This document shows positions 21,245 to 33,013 of a stretch of DNA of 64,000 bases, one piece after another. Source of the stretch: Theileria orientalis strain Shintoku (Eukaryota > Apicomplexa > Aconoidasida > Piroplasmida > Theileriidae); assembly GCF_000740895.1 (NCBI RefSeq), contig NC_025260.1, positions 62,001 through 126,000 on the forward strand. The letters are read 5' to 3'. Each line of letters begins with the position of its first letter. The first letter of the stretch is position 1. The position numbers were made by a program, and so were the translations under genes. The notes under the pieces are model-generated. The model was not told the DNA's origin and made no database searches. It saw only the letters and a program-made list of their open reading frames with translations.

Positions 21245-23364
21245 TTGATTCAATTTGATATGCTCATTATATTCACACAATGGTCAATGTTTTTATTTTT
21301 TTCAATAAATTTATTTTTTTCCTCTATAGTGTGCTTGGATTCCAAACTTTTAATCAAAAGGCCCCTGACTTTTATGAATCATACGAATATAAACATATGT
21401 AAAAATTTCAGCATGGAACACAGTGTAGATAAACACATGAATAAAGAGACCAAATTTCAGGTTTTTTCTGAAATCATGGATGACTCCAATGACGAAGCCT
21501 TCTATTACCCTGACGATGACGGGAAACTGATTCTCACTGGCATTGAGGTTCACGTCCAGTTGGCATCCCCGTTCAAGGCCTTTTGCTCCTGCAGGAGCAT
21601 CGCCTCGCCAGTCACGAAGCTGAATGTGTCGAAGAATCCCGATGTGTACAAGACGGGCCCTGCCAAAAGCAGGAAGAAGGTGTACGATGGATTTAAGAAG
21701 GTGTTGGACGACATTGTGAGGAACTATAAGCCCGTAGTTTCGATTTCAAAAACACATTACGACACGGAAGCTCCCTTGAACGTGGAGGAGTACATAAAAT
21801 GGTTTTACGAGTCGAAGGAGTTCACTGAGCACGAAGACGTGGACGAGAAGACCTTGAACGACTTGCTCCTCAACGAGAACCAGTACACCTGCGCAGGCTG
21901 CAGAGGAGAAGTCGGCACGCTTCCGTACATTTCGCCCATGTCGTTCCTGTACGCAGTCGGAGTGTGCAAGGTTTTGGACTGCAAAATTGCAAACAAGGTG
22001 TCATTCGATCGCAAATGCTACGAATACTTTGACCTGCCTAAGGGATACCAGGTAACGCAGACGCTGAACCCTCTCGGAAGGGACGGGCACATCGACTTGA
22101 GCACGGGCAAGGTTGTGAGGGTGAGCAAGGTTCAGTTTGAGGAGGACACCGCCAGAAGAGTGGAAAACAACCCTGAGAACCTGGACTTTAACAGGAGCGG
22201 CGTAGCCCTGGCAGAGATTGTGACCGCGGCCTGCGAATTGACGAGGTCCGAGATACTTGAGACGTGCAGAACCATCTACGAGAGGGTGGTCTTCAACGGG
22301 CTTAGCAACGGAAACAGGTTCAGGGGCAACTTCAGGTTCGACATAAACCTATCCAGGCCCGACGGCACCAACAGGATCGAGGTGAAGAACCTGAACTCGT
22401 TTGCTGTAATCAACAAGTCCGTGAAAAACTACGACCCCGAGAAGGAGTACAAGTATAAATCCGAGGAGCGCGAGGAGTCCAGCGCTCTAAGCAAGCTGAT
22501 GAGTAGGCAGGACGCCGAGGGCAGGGGGGAGTCGGTTTTGGAGAAAATAAAGAACATATTCACCTCGGTGCTCAAGGACGTCAGGAACAGGGACAAGTAC
22601 GCGCCGCTGGGCACCACCATGAAGTGGGACAAGGAGCACGGCCTCAGGGCCATGCGGCACAAGCTGTCCTCGGCCTCCTACGGCAACTACTTCGAGGTGA
22701 ACATTCCCGTGCTCTACCAGAGCGACGAGCTGATTAAGCGCATCACCGACTGCCTGCCTGAGCAGCTTGACAGCCTCGACAAGTTCGTGGCGCAGTACCC
22801 CGGCGTCAAGCGGGAGCTGCTCAAGGAGGTCTACAAGCACAACTCCTGGGTCAAGTACTACGAAAGGCTCTGCTCCGAGCTGGACCCCCAGGTCGCCGCG
22901 AGCCACTTCGTGAACCTGCTGCTGCCCGTCGTCAAGGCCACGAACAAGCCCCTGATGCCCCCCCAGAGGTTCGCCGAGCTCATTAAGCTGGTTCTGGACC
23001 ACCGCGTGAACCTGTCCGACGTCGAGGACGCCATGCCCGCTCTCCTCGACCACGGCGGCTCCTTCGAGGACTACTTCGGCGGCAGGAACCTTCTGCTGCA
23101 CAGCCTGAAGAGGACCAGGGAGCTGATTGACGACTTTTTGAAGGAGCATCCTCTGGACCCGAAGAAGTCCAGGTAGGCCCCGCCAGTTATCTACGCAATT
23201 AGTCCCAGTTACTCGTGCACGCGTTTACTGCCTAGTGAATAACACTTATGTTTAGGAACTCAGATTATGTTACAAAGGTCACCTCTGAACTGGTGCGCTC
23301 CACCGGGTCCAAGATCAGCTACCAGTTTGTGCGGGAGTACGTCACGAAGCTTTTAAACGAGTAG
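21245..23364 (+). CDS. gatB: Apicoplast Asp/Glu-tRNA(Asn/Gln) amidotransferase subunit B, 678 aa
   Basis: Exons 21245-23172 and 23256-23364; the 83-nt intron is spliced in phase 2 and supplies the end of the QqeY-like tail (ISYQFVREYVTKLL). GatB with GatA converts Glu-tRNA(Gln) to Gln-tRNA(Gln) in bacteria and organelles. Visible: ILTGIEVHVQL, the paired zinc cysteines (CSC and CAGC), DLPKGYQVTQ, GVALAEIVT, NGNRFRGNFRFDINLS and RIEVKNLNSF. The first 40 residues hold a hydrophobic signal (MFLFFSINLFFSSIVC) followed by a K/N-rich stretch, the bipartite leader expected for the apicoplast. About 99 residues separate the two zinc half-sites, against roughly 15 in bacterial GatB, so there is an insertion there. 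The 3' third is strongly GC-rich. Its stop overlaps the convergent gene by 12 nt. Confidence 0.95.
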
Positions 23365-25110
23365 GTTGATCAATATCGCACCTTCGCAGGGCTTGTAGAT
23401 AATTTTATTTGCGCCGTTTACGTGGTATACACTGTAGTCCTCCCCCTTGCCCCTGCCACTCCCCTTTTCATCCATGGGTTCTCTTAGTTCCGATTGTTCA
23501 ACTGCTTCTGGGCCCCCTTGGCTCCCTTGGCTGACGTCCTTTTCGAACTTTAGGTCTTCTTTAAGGAACTCTTCTAAGTCTTTCGTCCTTCCCTCAGGAT
23601 CGCTTTCGTACACCAGCTTCTTGAACTCCAAATGCGACGACAGGACCTTCAGTATGTCCTCGGGCCTGAATTCGACGTCCGCGTTCGAGAAGAATGCTGC
23701 GTTCCTGTAGCACTCGGGGACGAAGCGCATGTTGTACTCCGCGTACGTTCCGTTGCGCAGCGGCCACACTCTGCTCGTCGTCGCCTCTATGGGCACGTTG
23801 CAGTTGCACAGGTACGCTCTCCCGTCCGCCATGTCCACGTAAGTCAGCAGCGGCACTAAAAACTTCTGCTGCGAGTTGACCCTCACGCTTATGGTTGCAA
23901 ACTCCAGGGGCGACTCTGTGTCGAACGCCACTTTAGCCTCCGATGCTTTTGACTCACCTTTGCTCGGCGCGCTTGTTCCAAGGTTACTCGCCAACGCTTG
24001 AATCAGGCCAAAGATTCTGTTGAACCGGGACCTGCTGTTCCCGCTTACTGATATCACCTTCCTCTTGTGGTGTAGTCGGTCCCTTTTCACAGCCTGGTTC
24101 ACTGCGTCCTCCTCGACGCTTTTCACTTTGACCAGAGCTCTGGACGAATAGGAGGCGTCGCGTCCTCTGTTCTGCATACCGTCGCCACTGCCACTGCCAC
24201 AAATGCTACCAATATTTGCGGTGCTTTTTCCGTTCCGCTCCACCTTCAGCACTCCGTTGTCTATCACCAGCGGCTTCGTCCCCGGGTGCAGCTTAAAGGT
24301 CAGGTACATCCTTTTACTCATTTCCTTCAAAAATATGCCAATTCTAACTAGTTTTGACGATGGAACGTATTCCCAATTCACCGCCTCTACACCATCTTTC
24401 GACGTTGGTGTGGCCTCTCCTAACACTGTGTTCTCCACAAACTTCTCCAGATCTTCTCTGGAAACACTCGCAACTTCAGTGTTCTCAACCAACTCTTCCA
24501 CTTTGTACGTTTTGATCGGCTCCCTTTTCAGCTGTTCCATAAATCCTCTATCCTTTTCTGAATCTTTTTTTCCGAACATTTTCTTTAGCTTAGATAGCGA
24601 CTTGTCTGTGAATCTTTTATCTAGCTCGTTTGCACTCTCCTTTTTTCCCAGCTCCTCGCCATCTCTTTTTTCCTGATCCTCTTCTTTCTTCTCTTCTCTG
24701 TTTGTTATTGTGCACTTTCCGAATTCTTCTATTTTGAATGTGCATTTGGTCAGCAGGTCTATGTACGATATCAACTTTTTTCCCGATCCTTCTCTCTCCC
24801 ATCCCTTGTCGTTGATGACATCAACGTTGAATATTTCATAGTTTCCCCAACAGAACCTTGGGTGTTTATTATACAGTGGCCTTTTGCCATCATCTTCTTT
24901 CACTGATCCTTGTCTTACATCTCTCCCAGTTTCATTGTAACTTGTGGAATCCACTATTTTTCTTTCCAAATTACTATAATCATGAGGTCGTAGTCTCGTT
25001 TTTAATGTTTCTGTTTTAACATTTCGTATTCTATACAGTATGCTACACTTGTTACATATGACTATCAAATATATGTACACCTTTACAAATTTATGAATAC
25101 ACTGTAACAT
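23353..25110 (-). CDS. Unknown 585-aa protein with N-terminal hydrophobic leader
   Basis: Single exon as read. The first 30 residues (MLQCIHKFVKVYIYLIVICN and onwards) form a basic-hydrophobic leader followed by an R/K/T-rich stretch, suggesting secretory or organelle import. Residues 70-120 contain an aromatic segment (RFCWGNYEIFNVDVIND). The middle is lysine/glutamate-rich and disordered. From about residue 235 a compact region reads VNWEYVPSSKLVRIGIFLKE, with another near 410-500 (FATISVRVNSQQKFLVPLLT, MRFVPECYRNAAFFSNADVE). The ends look globular while the centre varies. No known family recognised. GC content rises toward the 3' end. The coding region overlaps the last 12 nt of GatB on the opposite strand. 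An alternative end by splicing before 23390 cannot be excluded. Confidence 0.6.
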   Translation of the reverse strand: MLQCIHKFVKVYIYLIVICNKCSILYRIRNVKTETLKTRLRPHDYSNLERKIVDSTSYNETGRDVRQGSVKEDDGKRPLYNKHPRFCWGNYEIFNVDVINDKGWEREGSGKKLISYIDLLTKCTFKIEEFGKCTITNREEKKEEDQEKRDGEELGKKESANELDKRFTDKSLSKLKKMFGKKDSEKDRGFMEQLKREPIKTYKVEELVENTEVASVSREDLEKFVENTVLGEATPTSKDGVEAVNWEYVPSSKLVRIGIFLKEMSKRMYLTFKLHPGTKPLVIDNGVLKVERNGKSTANIGSICGSGSGDGMQNRGRDASYSSRALVKVKSVEEDAVNQAVKRDRLHHKRKVISVSGNSRSRFNRIFGLIQALASNLGTSAPSKGESKASEAKVAFDTESPLEFATISVRVNSQQKFLVPLLTYVDMADGRAYLCNCNVPIEATTSRVWPLRNGTYAEYNMRFVPECYRNAAFFSNADVEFRPEDILKVLSSHLEFKKLVYESDPEGRTKDLEEFLKEDLKFEKDVSQGSQGGPEAVEQSELREPMDEKGSGRGKGEDYSVYHVNGANKIIYKPCEGAILINLLV

Positions 25111-25317
25111 ATTTTACTATACATTTTTTTCCTCCTTTTATATTACACAATTCACTTTTATTGTTGTCGAATTTCGTATATTATCTTCACTGTGTGTGTG
25201 TGGTTGGAATCCTATGCACACCCATCAGTTTTTATATTTTGTCTTAATTCCCAACTTTTCTTCTATATATTTCCTTCTTTCTTCATTCGTTTCCTAAATT
25301 TTTATTTTATTTTATTT

Positions 25318-28311
25318 TTACTCTTCAACACTTACTCTTTTTACCCATTCAAAGTATGGAATGTGTATCAGCTTATTTCCTCTGCTTCCTATTATTCTAT
25401 GTTTCAATCTTGACGCTGATATCAACTCTTTCGTATTACTATAATAGTGATATGGTCCATCTATTTCCACGAATTTGTGCCTTCTTCCGTCCTTTATTAC
25501 TACATCTATGTGGTACGTTCCTCTTCTCCATCCTATCTCGGACTCCACTTCTTTACAATATTCCTTCAATACGTTCAATACGCTTCTATGTAACCCTAAA
25601 TTGTTTTATCATTTCCTTTTTCCTTTACTTACCTGACATCTTATTTGTCATCGTTACATTTTTGTTTTTCTTACTCCTTTCTTCTACCTCTTTCAGTTCA
25701 CACACCTGTTTGTTGTTGTTGTTGTTGTTGCTGCTGCTGCTGTTGTAAATGCTGTTGCGATTGAATACCACCTTCTCCACCCTTCTCACGCACTTTTCGA
25801 ATAGTCTGCCCTTAAGGCAGCTCCCTTCCACTGCCAGCTTTAACGCCATCGCTGCTATCTTCGCCTGTGAATCCAGCTCCCTCCCTCCCCTAACCTGGCC
25901 CTCACCCTGGCCTTCTCCTTTCCCCTCTCCTTCTTCCAACTCCTTTACGAATTCTGATATCTGATTTACACATTCCGATATGTGCTTTCCTTCTCTCTTC
26001 TTAGCAGATTCTTCTTTCCTGGTTTTTACCTTTTCATTTGTGTACTCTTTCATGAACTTGTTCAAAAGTCTCAGCACTGTGCCTCTTCCGAACTTATCGT
26101 ATCCCACCAGGCCCAGGCTATACATGCTGTTCACTGCCATTTGCAGGTTCACCCTTTCGTAATCAGATTCTGCTAGTACTTTCGATATCGACTTAAACAG
26201 CTCCTTGTGTTCATCACCTCTTCCTCTCCTTCCTCTACTCCCTTTTCCATTCCTGACGCTAAACTTATTTTGTGGTAATCCTAGTTTTGCGTAGCTGTTT
26301 ATTATGCTAAACAGCGCCACGTGACTTATGTCTTCATAATTTCCCATTTTCATCTTCCTATCCACCTCCTTCTTAATTTTTATTGATAAGTGCTTCATCA
26401 TCTCTTCATCCTTTATTCTATTCTTCGACAGCCCATTTATTATTGCTGCTGTTGCTTCCATCTGCAGTGCCTTGTCTTCGTTTTCTTCCCAATGGTACTT
26501 AATGTACTTCGCTATGTACTCCTTCGACAGTGATATAAACTTCACAAATTCCCTATTTTGCTTCAATTTTCCTATTGCGCTCATCATTATTCCTACTATT
26601 CCTACCATTTCTGGTCTAAATTCTTCCATTTCCTTCGTCAGCCTCATCCAATCCTCGTTCATTCCATCCGTCTTCGCTTCCAACACTCCTTTCGCCTCCA
26701 ACTTCAGTATGCTGTACAGGCTCGATGGTCTTGCTCTCGTTTTCGCCAGCTTCATTGTATCCGGGTGCAGCACATAGTTCAATCTCTTTCCGCACTGCCT
26801 CACTGCCATTGTTATCTGCTCATTTATCAATTCTTTAAGTCCTTTAGAACTTGTGTTAGTGTAAATTTGTGCTAAGCTTGTCACATATTGTGACACATCA
26901 CTTATCGACTCCGTCAGACCTACTTTCTTCAAATTATCGTTCGACATCAGCGCCATCGATGCTCCCGTCGCTTTCAGCAGTGCTGAATTGTTAATCAGTT
27001 GTATTAACACTTTATTTTCCACTTCTTCCTCTGCTGCCAGACGACAGCTTGCTTCTGTAAACACTCTGTTGAATCTACTCTTCAACCTCTCCCCTTCCTC
27101 TGACTCCAACTCCTTCCTCTTCGCCAGAGTTACGAATGTTGATGACAAATTTACCATTGACTCTGCATCGATCTTTACTCCTGATGATCTGTCCATTATT
27201 CTACTGGCCAGGGTTAGCAGCTTTTCTACTTCCTCTTTGCTTTCCTTTGGCTCTCCTAGCTTTACTACTGAACTAAATATCATTATCATGTCCTTCAGGC
27301 TCAATTCTTCCAAGGTCCTCAGTAAGTATTCCTTCCCTATTTTATACAGTTCCTCGCTCCTATCTCCCAGCTTCACTAGCGAGTTTATTGCGATTGCCAA
27401 CGCTTTAGGGGTCACTTCTCCCATCTCCACTGCTTTCCTTTCTTCTTCTTTATTAGCTATCCTGTACATCTTTCTGAAAAGCTCCGAATACTTCAGTACC
27501 ATGGAGGGTATTACCACGTTCGATGCTGCGTATGCGTGCAGGATTCCTGCCACATCCTCGAATGTAAATCGGTCGTCTCTTCCGCTTTCCCTGACTATAT
27601 ATGAGCTGCTCTCATCAGTTCCGGCCTCCAACGCCTTGTCTAAATAGAGGTTGAAGTACAGCAGCTTTATTTCTGAGACTTTGTACAGCACTTTAAACAG
27701 TTTTTCGTCTTTGTGGCTAGCTGTTAGGCACGCCGATAGCATTGTGTAGATGTTAAACGCTGTGAATTCCGTCCTGGAGAACTCTGTGAAAAATCTTTTC
27801 GGGTCAATCTTGTACGTGCTTATGTAATTCTCCCCCTTGGTCACTATTCTATCGCTCATTTTCTCATAGAAGCTCCTCTCCTTCACTTGCGACTTCGCTG
27901 CCGACAGCATTACTATTGCCATGTTCTTTATGCTGAATTTATCTCGAAGCTCCAGTGACCTTGATATGTACTTTTCCCAGACTTTCTGAACATTTTTGTC
28001 AGTTTTACCATTCACTTTACCTTTTTGTTATATCCTGATTTACTCGATTGCATCATTGCCTTCGTCAGACTATTCGTTTCCATACATCTTATCTCTTCTA
28101 TGTTCCTTTGGTAATTGACCAAAGTATTTGATGAATCCATTGAATTTACTATTTTTACGTTGTTGTTTACGTGTGCTAGATGTGTGTGACTAAATCTTAT
28201 ACTATTTCCATTTACTGCTATATTTTCCAATACATTACTCCATTTTATATTGTTAATTTGTTTTTTTAGTGGAATCCAGTTCATTAATCCGTGTATTTGT
28301 AAATATATCAT
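25318..28311 (-). CDS. RAP-domain protein, 973 aa, three exons
   Basis: Exons 28311-28021, 27985-25633 and 25595-25318 with 35- and 37-nt introns in phases 0 and 1. The C-terminal exon is a RAP domain: HKFVEIDGPYHYY, SRLKHRIIGSRGNKLIHIPY then FEWVKR, the nuclease-like fold typical of apicomplexan organellar RNA-binding proteins. The long middle exon is a series of helical hairpins with repeating A/L/S-rich units (about residues 100-800), like the heptatricopeptide or FASTK-type repeats that accompany RAP domains. The N-terminus (LKKQINNIKWSNVLENI and NGNSIRFSHTHLAH) could be a mitochondrial presequence. A CAA/CAG microsatellite at 25703-25745 encodes a short S/N run just before the RAP domain. 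Role by family: binding or processing of mitochondrial rRNA fragments, inferred. Confidence 0.88.
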
Positions 28312-28452
28312 TTTTTCACATTTCCGACATCGAGACTTATTTTATCCGTTTTAACTACCTTTTTACTTATTTTATTTAAACTATTTTCCATTATTTATCA
28401 AACTATTTATTTATTCACTATTATACATATACTTTACATCTTAGAATTACAT

Positions 28453-29861
28453 TTATTCTAGTGCTTGTTCTATTAATTTTTCCTGTTCTGGTGTGAGTTT
28501 CTTAGGAAACTGTACGTTCATTGTTACGTACAAGTTTCCGTGTTTTGTTGTGTTATGTATTGGCATTCCTTTTCCTTCCACTCTGAATATGTGTCCGTGC
28601 GGCGTTACTCCTTTGTGTGATATTATGAACTTCAGTTCTCCGAACACATCAACTTCTCTCTTGAAGCTGGTCAGTGCTTCCTTCAGTGATATTTCCATTT
28701 TGCAGTGTAGGTCGTTTTCTTCTCTCTTGTACCTGTATATTTGTTAGTTTCCTCTTACGGTTTTATTAACTTACAATTCGTGTTGTTTTTCCGTTATTAT
28801 AAACACCAGATCTCCTCTCTTTGTTCCTGGTCTCTCCTGGCCTCTTCCCTCCATTACGATATTTTGTTTATTTTTAACTCCTGGTTCTATTGTTACCGTA
28901 ACTTTAATTTGTTCTTTGTGTGTAGGCCCATCTGGGCATTCCTACATTGGCGTTAATAACCGTTTTGTTTTAATTTAAAATGGTTTAAACTATCACCTAG
29001 CTTATATATGTTTGGCAATACACTGGTTTAAGTATGCTTGACAATCAACTGGTTTAAATATTCGTGACTACTAACTGCTTTAAATATCTACAGTAGTGAT
29101 ATCGCTTTATCTAGGCTAATTATATTCTCATAACTGTGCGCTTATACTTTACAGTTTGCCTTCCAGCCCTTTCCTCTTCCCAGACACGTTTCATCTCTCA
29201 TTTGGTGCTGTATGAACATTCCGTATCCTCTCTGCTGTGTAACTACCTTAACTCCTGGCCCTTGGCAATCTGGCCGTTTGGTTTCACATTCATCGTAGTT
29301 TTTGCATAGTCTCGTCAGTTCCACTGTCAGTTCCAGGTCCTTTCCGGTATAAAAATAATCTAGTGGCACTGAGAGTGGGTACACCACTGGCTCTGCTTTC
29401 CTTTCGGCTCTTCCTTGGAAGGTTCCCGATCCGAAGAAGCTTGAAAAGAGATCGTCCATTTCAAATTCCTCCGGCATCCCTCCCATCTGCTCCATTCTGT
29501 CCAACCCTGCAAATCCGTGGTTATCGTACGCTTCTCTCTTATCATTGTTGCTCAGGATCTCGTACGCTTCGTTCAATTCCTTAAATTTATCCGATGCGTC
29601 TTCGTCTGTGTTTAAGTCTGGATGATACTTTTTGCTCAAGGCTAAAAACGCCTTTCTTATTTCTTTATGTGTCGAGTTTTTATCCACTCCCAAAACTTCA
29701 TAGGGGCACTTTTTATCATCGTATGACTTATCAGGAGGAGGCTGAAAATCAAAAAAATCGTTGCCAAAGCTAAAACTAAAGCTACTGACCGACTTTACGT
29801 TCAAATATCTGATTACGATATATGCTATAAAAGGCGAAGCGCATGAGATATAGGATACCAT
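28453..29861 (-). CDS. ER-type Hsp40 (DNAJB11/ERdj3-like), 386 aa, three exons
   Basis: Exons 29861-29148, 28941-28775 and 28732-28453; introns 206 and 42 nt. Residues 1-30 form a hydrophobic signal. The J domain spans about 52-116 with HPD at 80-82. A phenylalanine-containing acidic linker (MDDLFSSFFGSG) precedes the client-binding half: a short cysteine region with four or five cysteines (LCKNYDEC, PDC, CLGRGKGW, NCKECPDG) in place of the full zinc finger of DnaJA types, then VTVTIEPGVKNKQNI, HELYKREENDL, ISLKEALTSF and GHIFRVEGKGMPIHN. This plan matches ERdj3/Scj1-like chaperones that recruit BiP in the ER lumen. No KDEL-like tail is seen (ends EQALE), which ERdj3 also lacks. Family sure; ER location inferred from the signal. 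Confidence 0.9.
29021..29092. repeat. Degenerate 26-bp repeat in a DnaJ intron
   Basis: ACTGGTTTAA-type units recur three times at 26-bp spacing within the 206-nt first intron of the ER DnaJ gene. Like the 32-bp arrays, it lies in one of the few long introns of the window. Confidence 0.6.
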
Positions 29862-30562
29862 TGAAACTGATTTATAAACTTAATTTTTAATTTAACAATC
29901 TTACGATGAAAATCAATTAATGACATAAGTACACCGATCAAGTATACGAAAATTTTATTAAAATTATTTCCAGGTGAGTATAATGATTGAAAGTATACTA
30001 TAAGGGATTAAAAATATTTTATAATGATCTATTGATGGTATTCTCTCCAACTGTTGAAACGGTGCAATAAATAGTTATAGGAAGAAGTTTATTTTACAAA
30101 AACTCGTGAACACAAACAGATAATTAGCTATTTTGTAAGAATATAGTTATTTTAATTAAATATTTATTAATAAAACTGAAATATCTGCGACATCGTCCCC
30201 ACTAGTGAAAATTTCTTACACATCTGAAGGAACAGCCAATCCATTTTACAATATTTCTCGGAATCACTTCACATCACTATTTTACAATATGTTTCGTCTG
30301 TATATAAGCATTATGAATGATACGTTTGATATTATAACACCTCCTACCATCGTTTATTCCACCACTCCTACCTGTTGAGATAAAACAAATGGGCATTCAG
30401 TTAGTAGAATTTACACCTATATTTCGTTTTATTTGTTATTAGTACCATCACTCTTCTTTTATATTTATTTATGTTAAATATTTTTAAATTACACAATGCT
30501 TATTGTTTTCTCAATGATATTTAGGTCGAATTTGTGTTTTATTGTATTAGAACTTCACGGTC
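29862..30562. promoter_or_regulatory. Long divergent intergenic region
   Basis: Seven hundred bp of AT-rich DNA between the divergent DnaJ and ORC2 genes, hence two promoters. A few GC-containing patches (near 30190 and 30350) break the AT background but no motif, tRNA or open frame is recognised. Confidence 0.45.
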
Positions 30563-32598
30563 ATGCCCATTGAAATGGTGGAATCAAATTTTTTTCTAAC
30601 TATTCCTTCAAATCTGAAGAAGCTGGTTGACGAAGGCGTTGATTTAGATAAACTGGAGTCAAATGGAATCCTGATTCAAACTTTTAAAGAGAAACCTTTC
30701 TGTGTAAAAAACAATGGCTTTAAGGTCATAGATGATAAGGAACTTTATCTACACATGGCTGAAAATTTTGGGTGGCTCGTGAATTATTTAGAATTTAGGG
30801 AGAATTACGAAAAGGCAAACACCAAGTTTGAGTCAAAGATAGGGCAGTTTTTAGGAGTAACTGAAGATTATATGTTGGACAAGATAGTTTTTGAAAGGAG
30901 CGCCGTACTAGATTTAACCTTGGATGACTCTTACGAGGATTTGTCTTCGGACAAAGACTCAGGTTTAAGAGAAAAACCGAAGTCGACTTCTGAAGAGGAT
31001 CTAAACGGCAATTCAGTCAAGAAACGCAAAATCGACGAGGAGCTGGTCTTTGACTTTTCAGGATTTTCGGGAGACTTGAAGATATTTGAAAACCTGAAGT
31101 AAGTTCAGTTGTTACAAGGATTTCTAGGAAAATATTGGAATCATTTTCTAATGCGCCTGACTTCAAGGACACCCTGCTCTATCAGCACATGAAACCCCGG
31201 AGTGGTCCACTGCCAGATACCACCAAACTGGAGCAGAAAATATTTAATCATACCTATGATAAGAAGCTTGCTCGAATATTGATAAACGGTACTTAATTTA
31301 ATTCTTAACTTTTATTAGCATTTGAGAAATCAAGTTTGGAGGATTACCTCAGGCTCGTCAAGCACTTTTCAATCGGTTCCTCTCAGGTATCTACTACACA
31401 AGTGCCTTTTGAATCTCACTTGGTTAATAAATGGGCTTCAGATTGAGAAAAGAGTTTTGAGATCCATCTTGTCCTGGAAATCCTGGTTGCTCAATGGGTT
31501 TAACTTGGTGTTTTCTGGATTAGGGTCAAACAGAAATGTTTTAACTGCGTTCTCAAATATAGCTCTAAGGTACTGTTTAGTTGCTTAATGCTGGTTTAGA
31601 GATGGCCATGTGCTGACGATAAACGCCTATGCGATCAAGGGCTCTGATTCATACCTGTGGAACTATCTTTGTGATAAAATAGTTGGGATTAAGACCCCTA
31701 GAAAGGCGGAGGCTCTTAGGGTGGGTTTATGTGCAATTCCTTGAACTATCAATCATTCGCAGAGAGCTTCTGAGATCGTGAAGAATCTTACCTGTAATTT
31801 CTACATTGTTATATACGGAATGGATCAATTCTTGATCAACGATGGGTTCAAAAACCTCAAATCTCTGTTTGAATTGGAGAACGTGTGTTTAAATTGAAAT
31901 TTGAGAATTCGTATAGGTTAAGGCTATCGGCTCAATCAACGGCCTGAATTCTGGTCCAGTGCTCAATGAGTTTGATTCCGTTTTGGGGCGGTACAGGGTC
32001 ATTGACCTTGAGACCAAAGAGGACTATACGTACGTTTTACTACTGTTATTTATTTTGCCTTTTTGGTGTGCCAGCTGCTCAATTGCACACTGTGTGTGTA
32101 TTTAACTCGTTTACTCATTCAATGTTTAGGCAAGAACTCATTTCCTTGTGGCAAAATAACCCGCCTAACTTTCTCGTAAACAAGAAGGTTCAGAAGACCA
32201 CAGCCCAGATACAGTCTATTCTTGAGGCGCTGAGCCAAAACCACCGAAAGCTCTTCTCCTTAATTTGCCAGATACAGATTGAGTTAGTTGAAGCTGATTC
32301 TGCTTAAATAACCATTCTCAGGCACTTGCAGTCCGACAGGCGGTTTATCGGCATTGAAAAAAACTCAATTTTGCAGGACTCGAGGGCCATCACCATCTGC
32401 CACAATGAAAGCAAGCTTGACAACCTTCTCACTGAATTCACTACACACGACGTAGGTGCGTTACTTTTAAATCTCTTTAGGTAATTGAGCAAACGCGAGG
32501 TCCTGGAGGTCGCCTGTTTTTGAAGGTTCCTTTCGAGGTGTACGTTGCTGCTTTGATCATTTACCTTTAGTCACCAACTGGAGCAATTTTTAATTTGA
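30563..32598 (+). CDS. ORC2: Origin recognition complex subunit 2, 538 aa, eleven exons
   Basis: Exons 30563-31098, 31128-31288, 31319-31386, 31442-31569, 31600-31720, 31763-31882, 31917-32029, 32130-32282, 32322-32451, 32481-32539 and 32571-32598. Introns: 29, 30, 55, 30, 42, 34, 100, 39, 29 and 31 nt. The spliced protein shows the ORC2 core: GFNLVFSGLGSNRNVLTAFS, DGHVLTINAYAIKG, FYIVIYGMDQFLIND, VKAIGSINGLNSGPVLNEFD, YTQELISLW, the helix preceding NHRKLFSLICQIQ, and a winged-helix-like end (NLLTEFTTHDVIEQTRG). The last 9 codons are recovered by a 31-nt intron and end like ORC2 proteins (VHQLEQFLI). The N-terminal 180 residues are acidic and disordered with a KKRK nuclear signal. ORC2 helps load the MCM helicase at replication origins. 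The 55-nt third intron is the least certain junction. Confidence 0.88.
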
Positions 32599-32741
32599 GT
32601 TTGTAATATCACCGTCTTGTTTTATTCCCCTTTGATGTGTAATTTAATCAATGATTTATTTTTTTATTTATGAAAAATATGCCACCTTCTTTGTTTCAAG
32701 TTCCTATTATAACTTAAATCTATAATTGAATTCCCGTCAGG

Positions 32742-32824
32742 CCGGTGATAGCTCAGTTGGTAGAGCGGCAGACTGTAGAGTAGCGGCTATCTGTTGGTCG
32801 GTGGTTCGATTCCGCCTCACCGGA
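32742..32824 (+). tRNA. tRNA-Tyr (GTA) with a 10-nt intron
   Basis: Cloverleaf: acceptor CCGGTGA with TCACCGG, D arm GCTC..GAGC, anticodon stem GCAGA with TCTGT, T arm GGTGG-TTCGATT-CCGCC, discriminator A. The anticodon GTA is at 32775-32777. The intron AGTAGCGGCT (32779-32788) sits after position 37, the canonical site. C1-G72 and A73 are the eukaryotic tRNA-Tyr identity pair and base. CCA is not encoded. Confidence 0.97.
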
Positions 32825-32833
32825 CTTTATCCC

Positions 32834-32838
32834 TTTTT
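32834..32838 (+). terminator. Pol III T-run terminator of tRNA-Tyr
   Basis: Five consecutive T residues start 10 nt after the tRNA end, as expected for RNA polymerase III termination. Confidence 0.7.
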
Positions 32839-33013
32839 GTACACAATCCACTCTTTCTATTTCATTGTTTTAATATTATATTATTTTTTACATTTTACCA
32901 CCTTTTTATTGGTTAATTTATCAATAACTTGGGGGTTGTGGAATCCCATCTAATACCCTTAATTTAGCGTCAAATTTAAATAAATTACATAATATTAGAA
33001 ACATAATATTATA

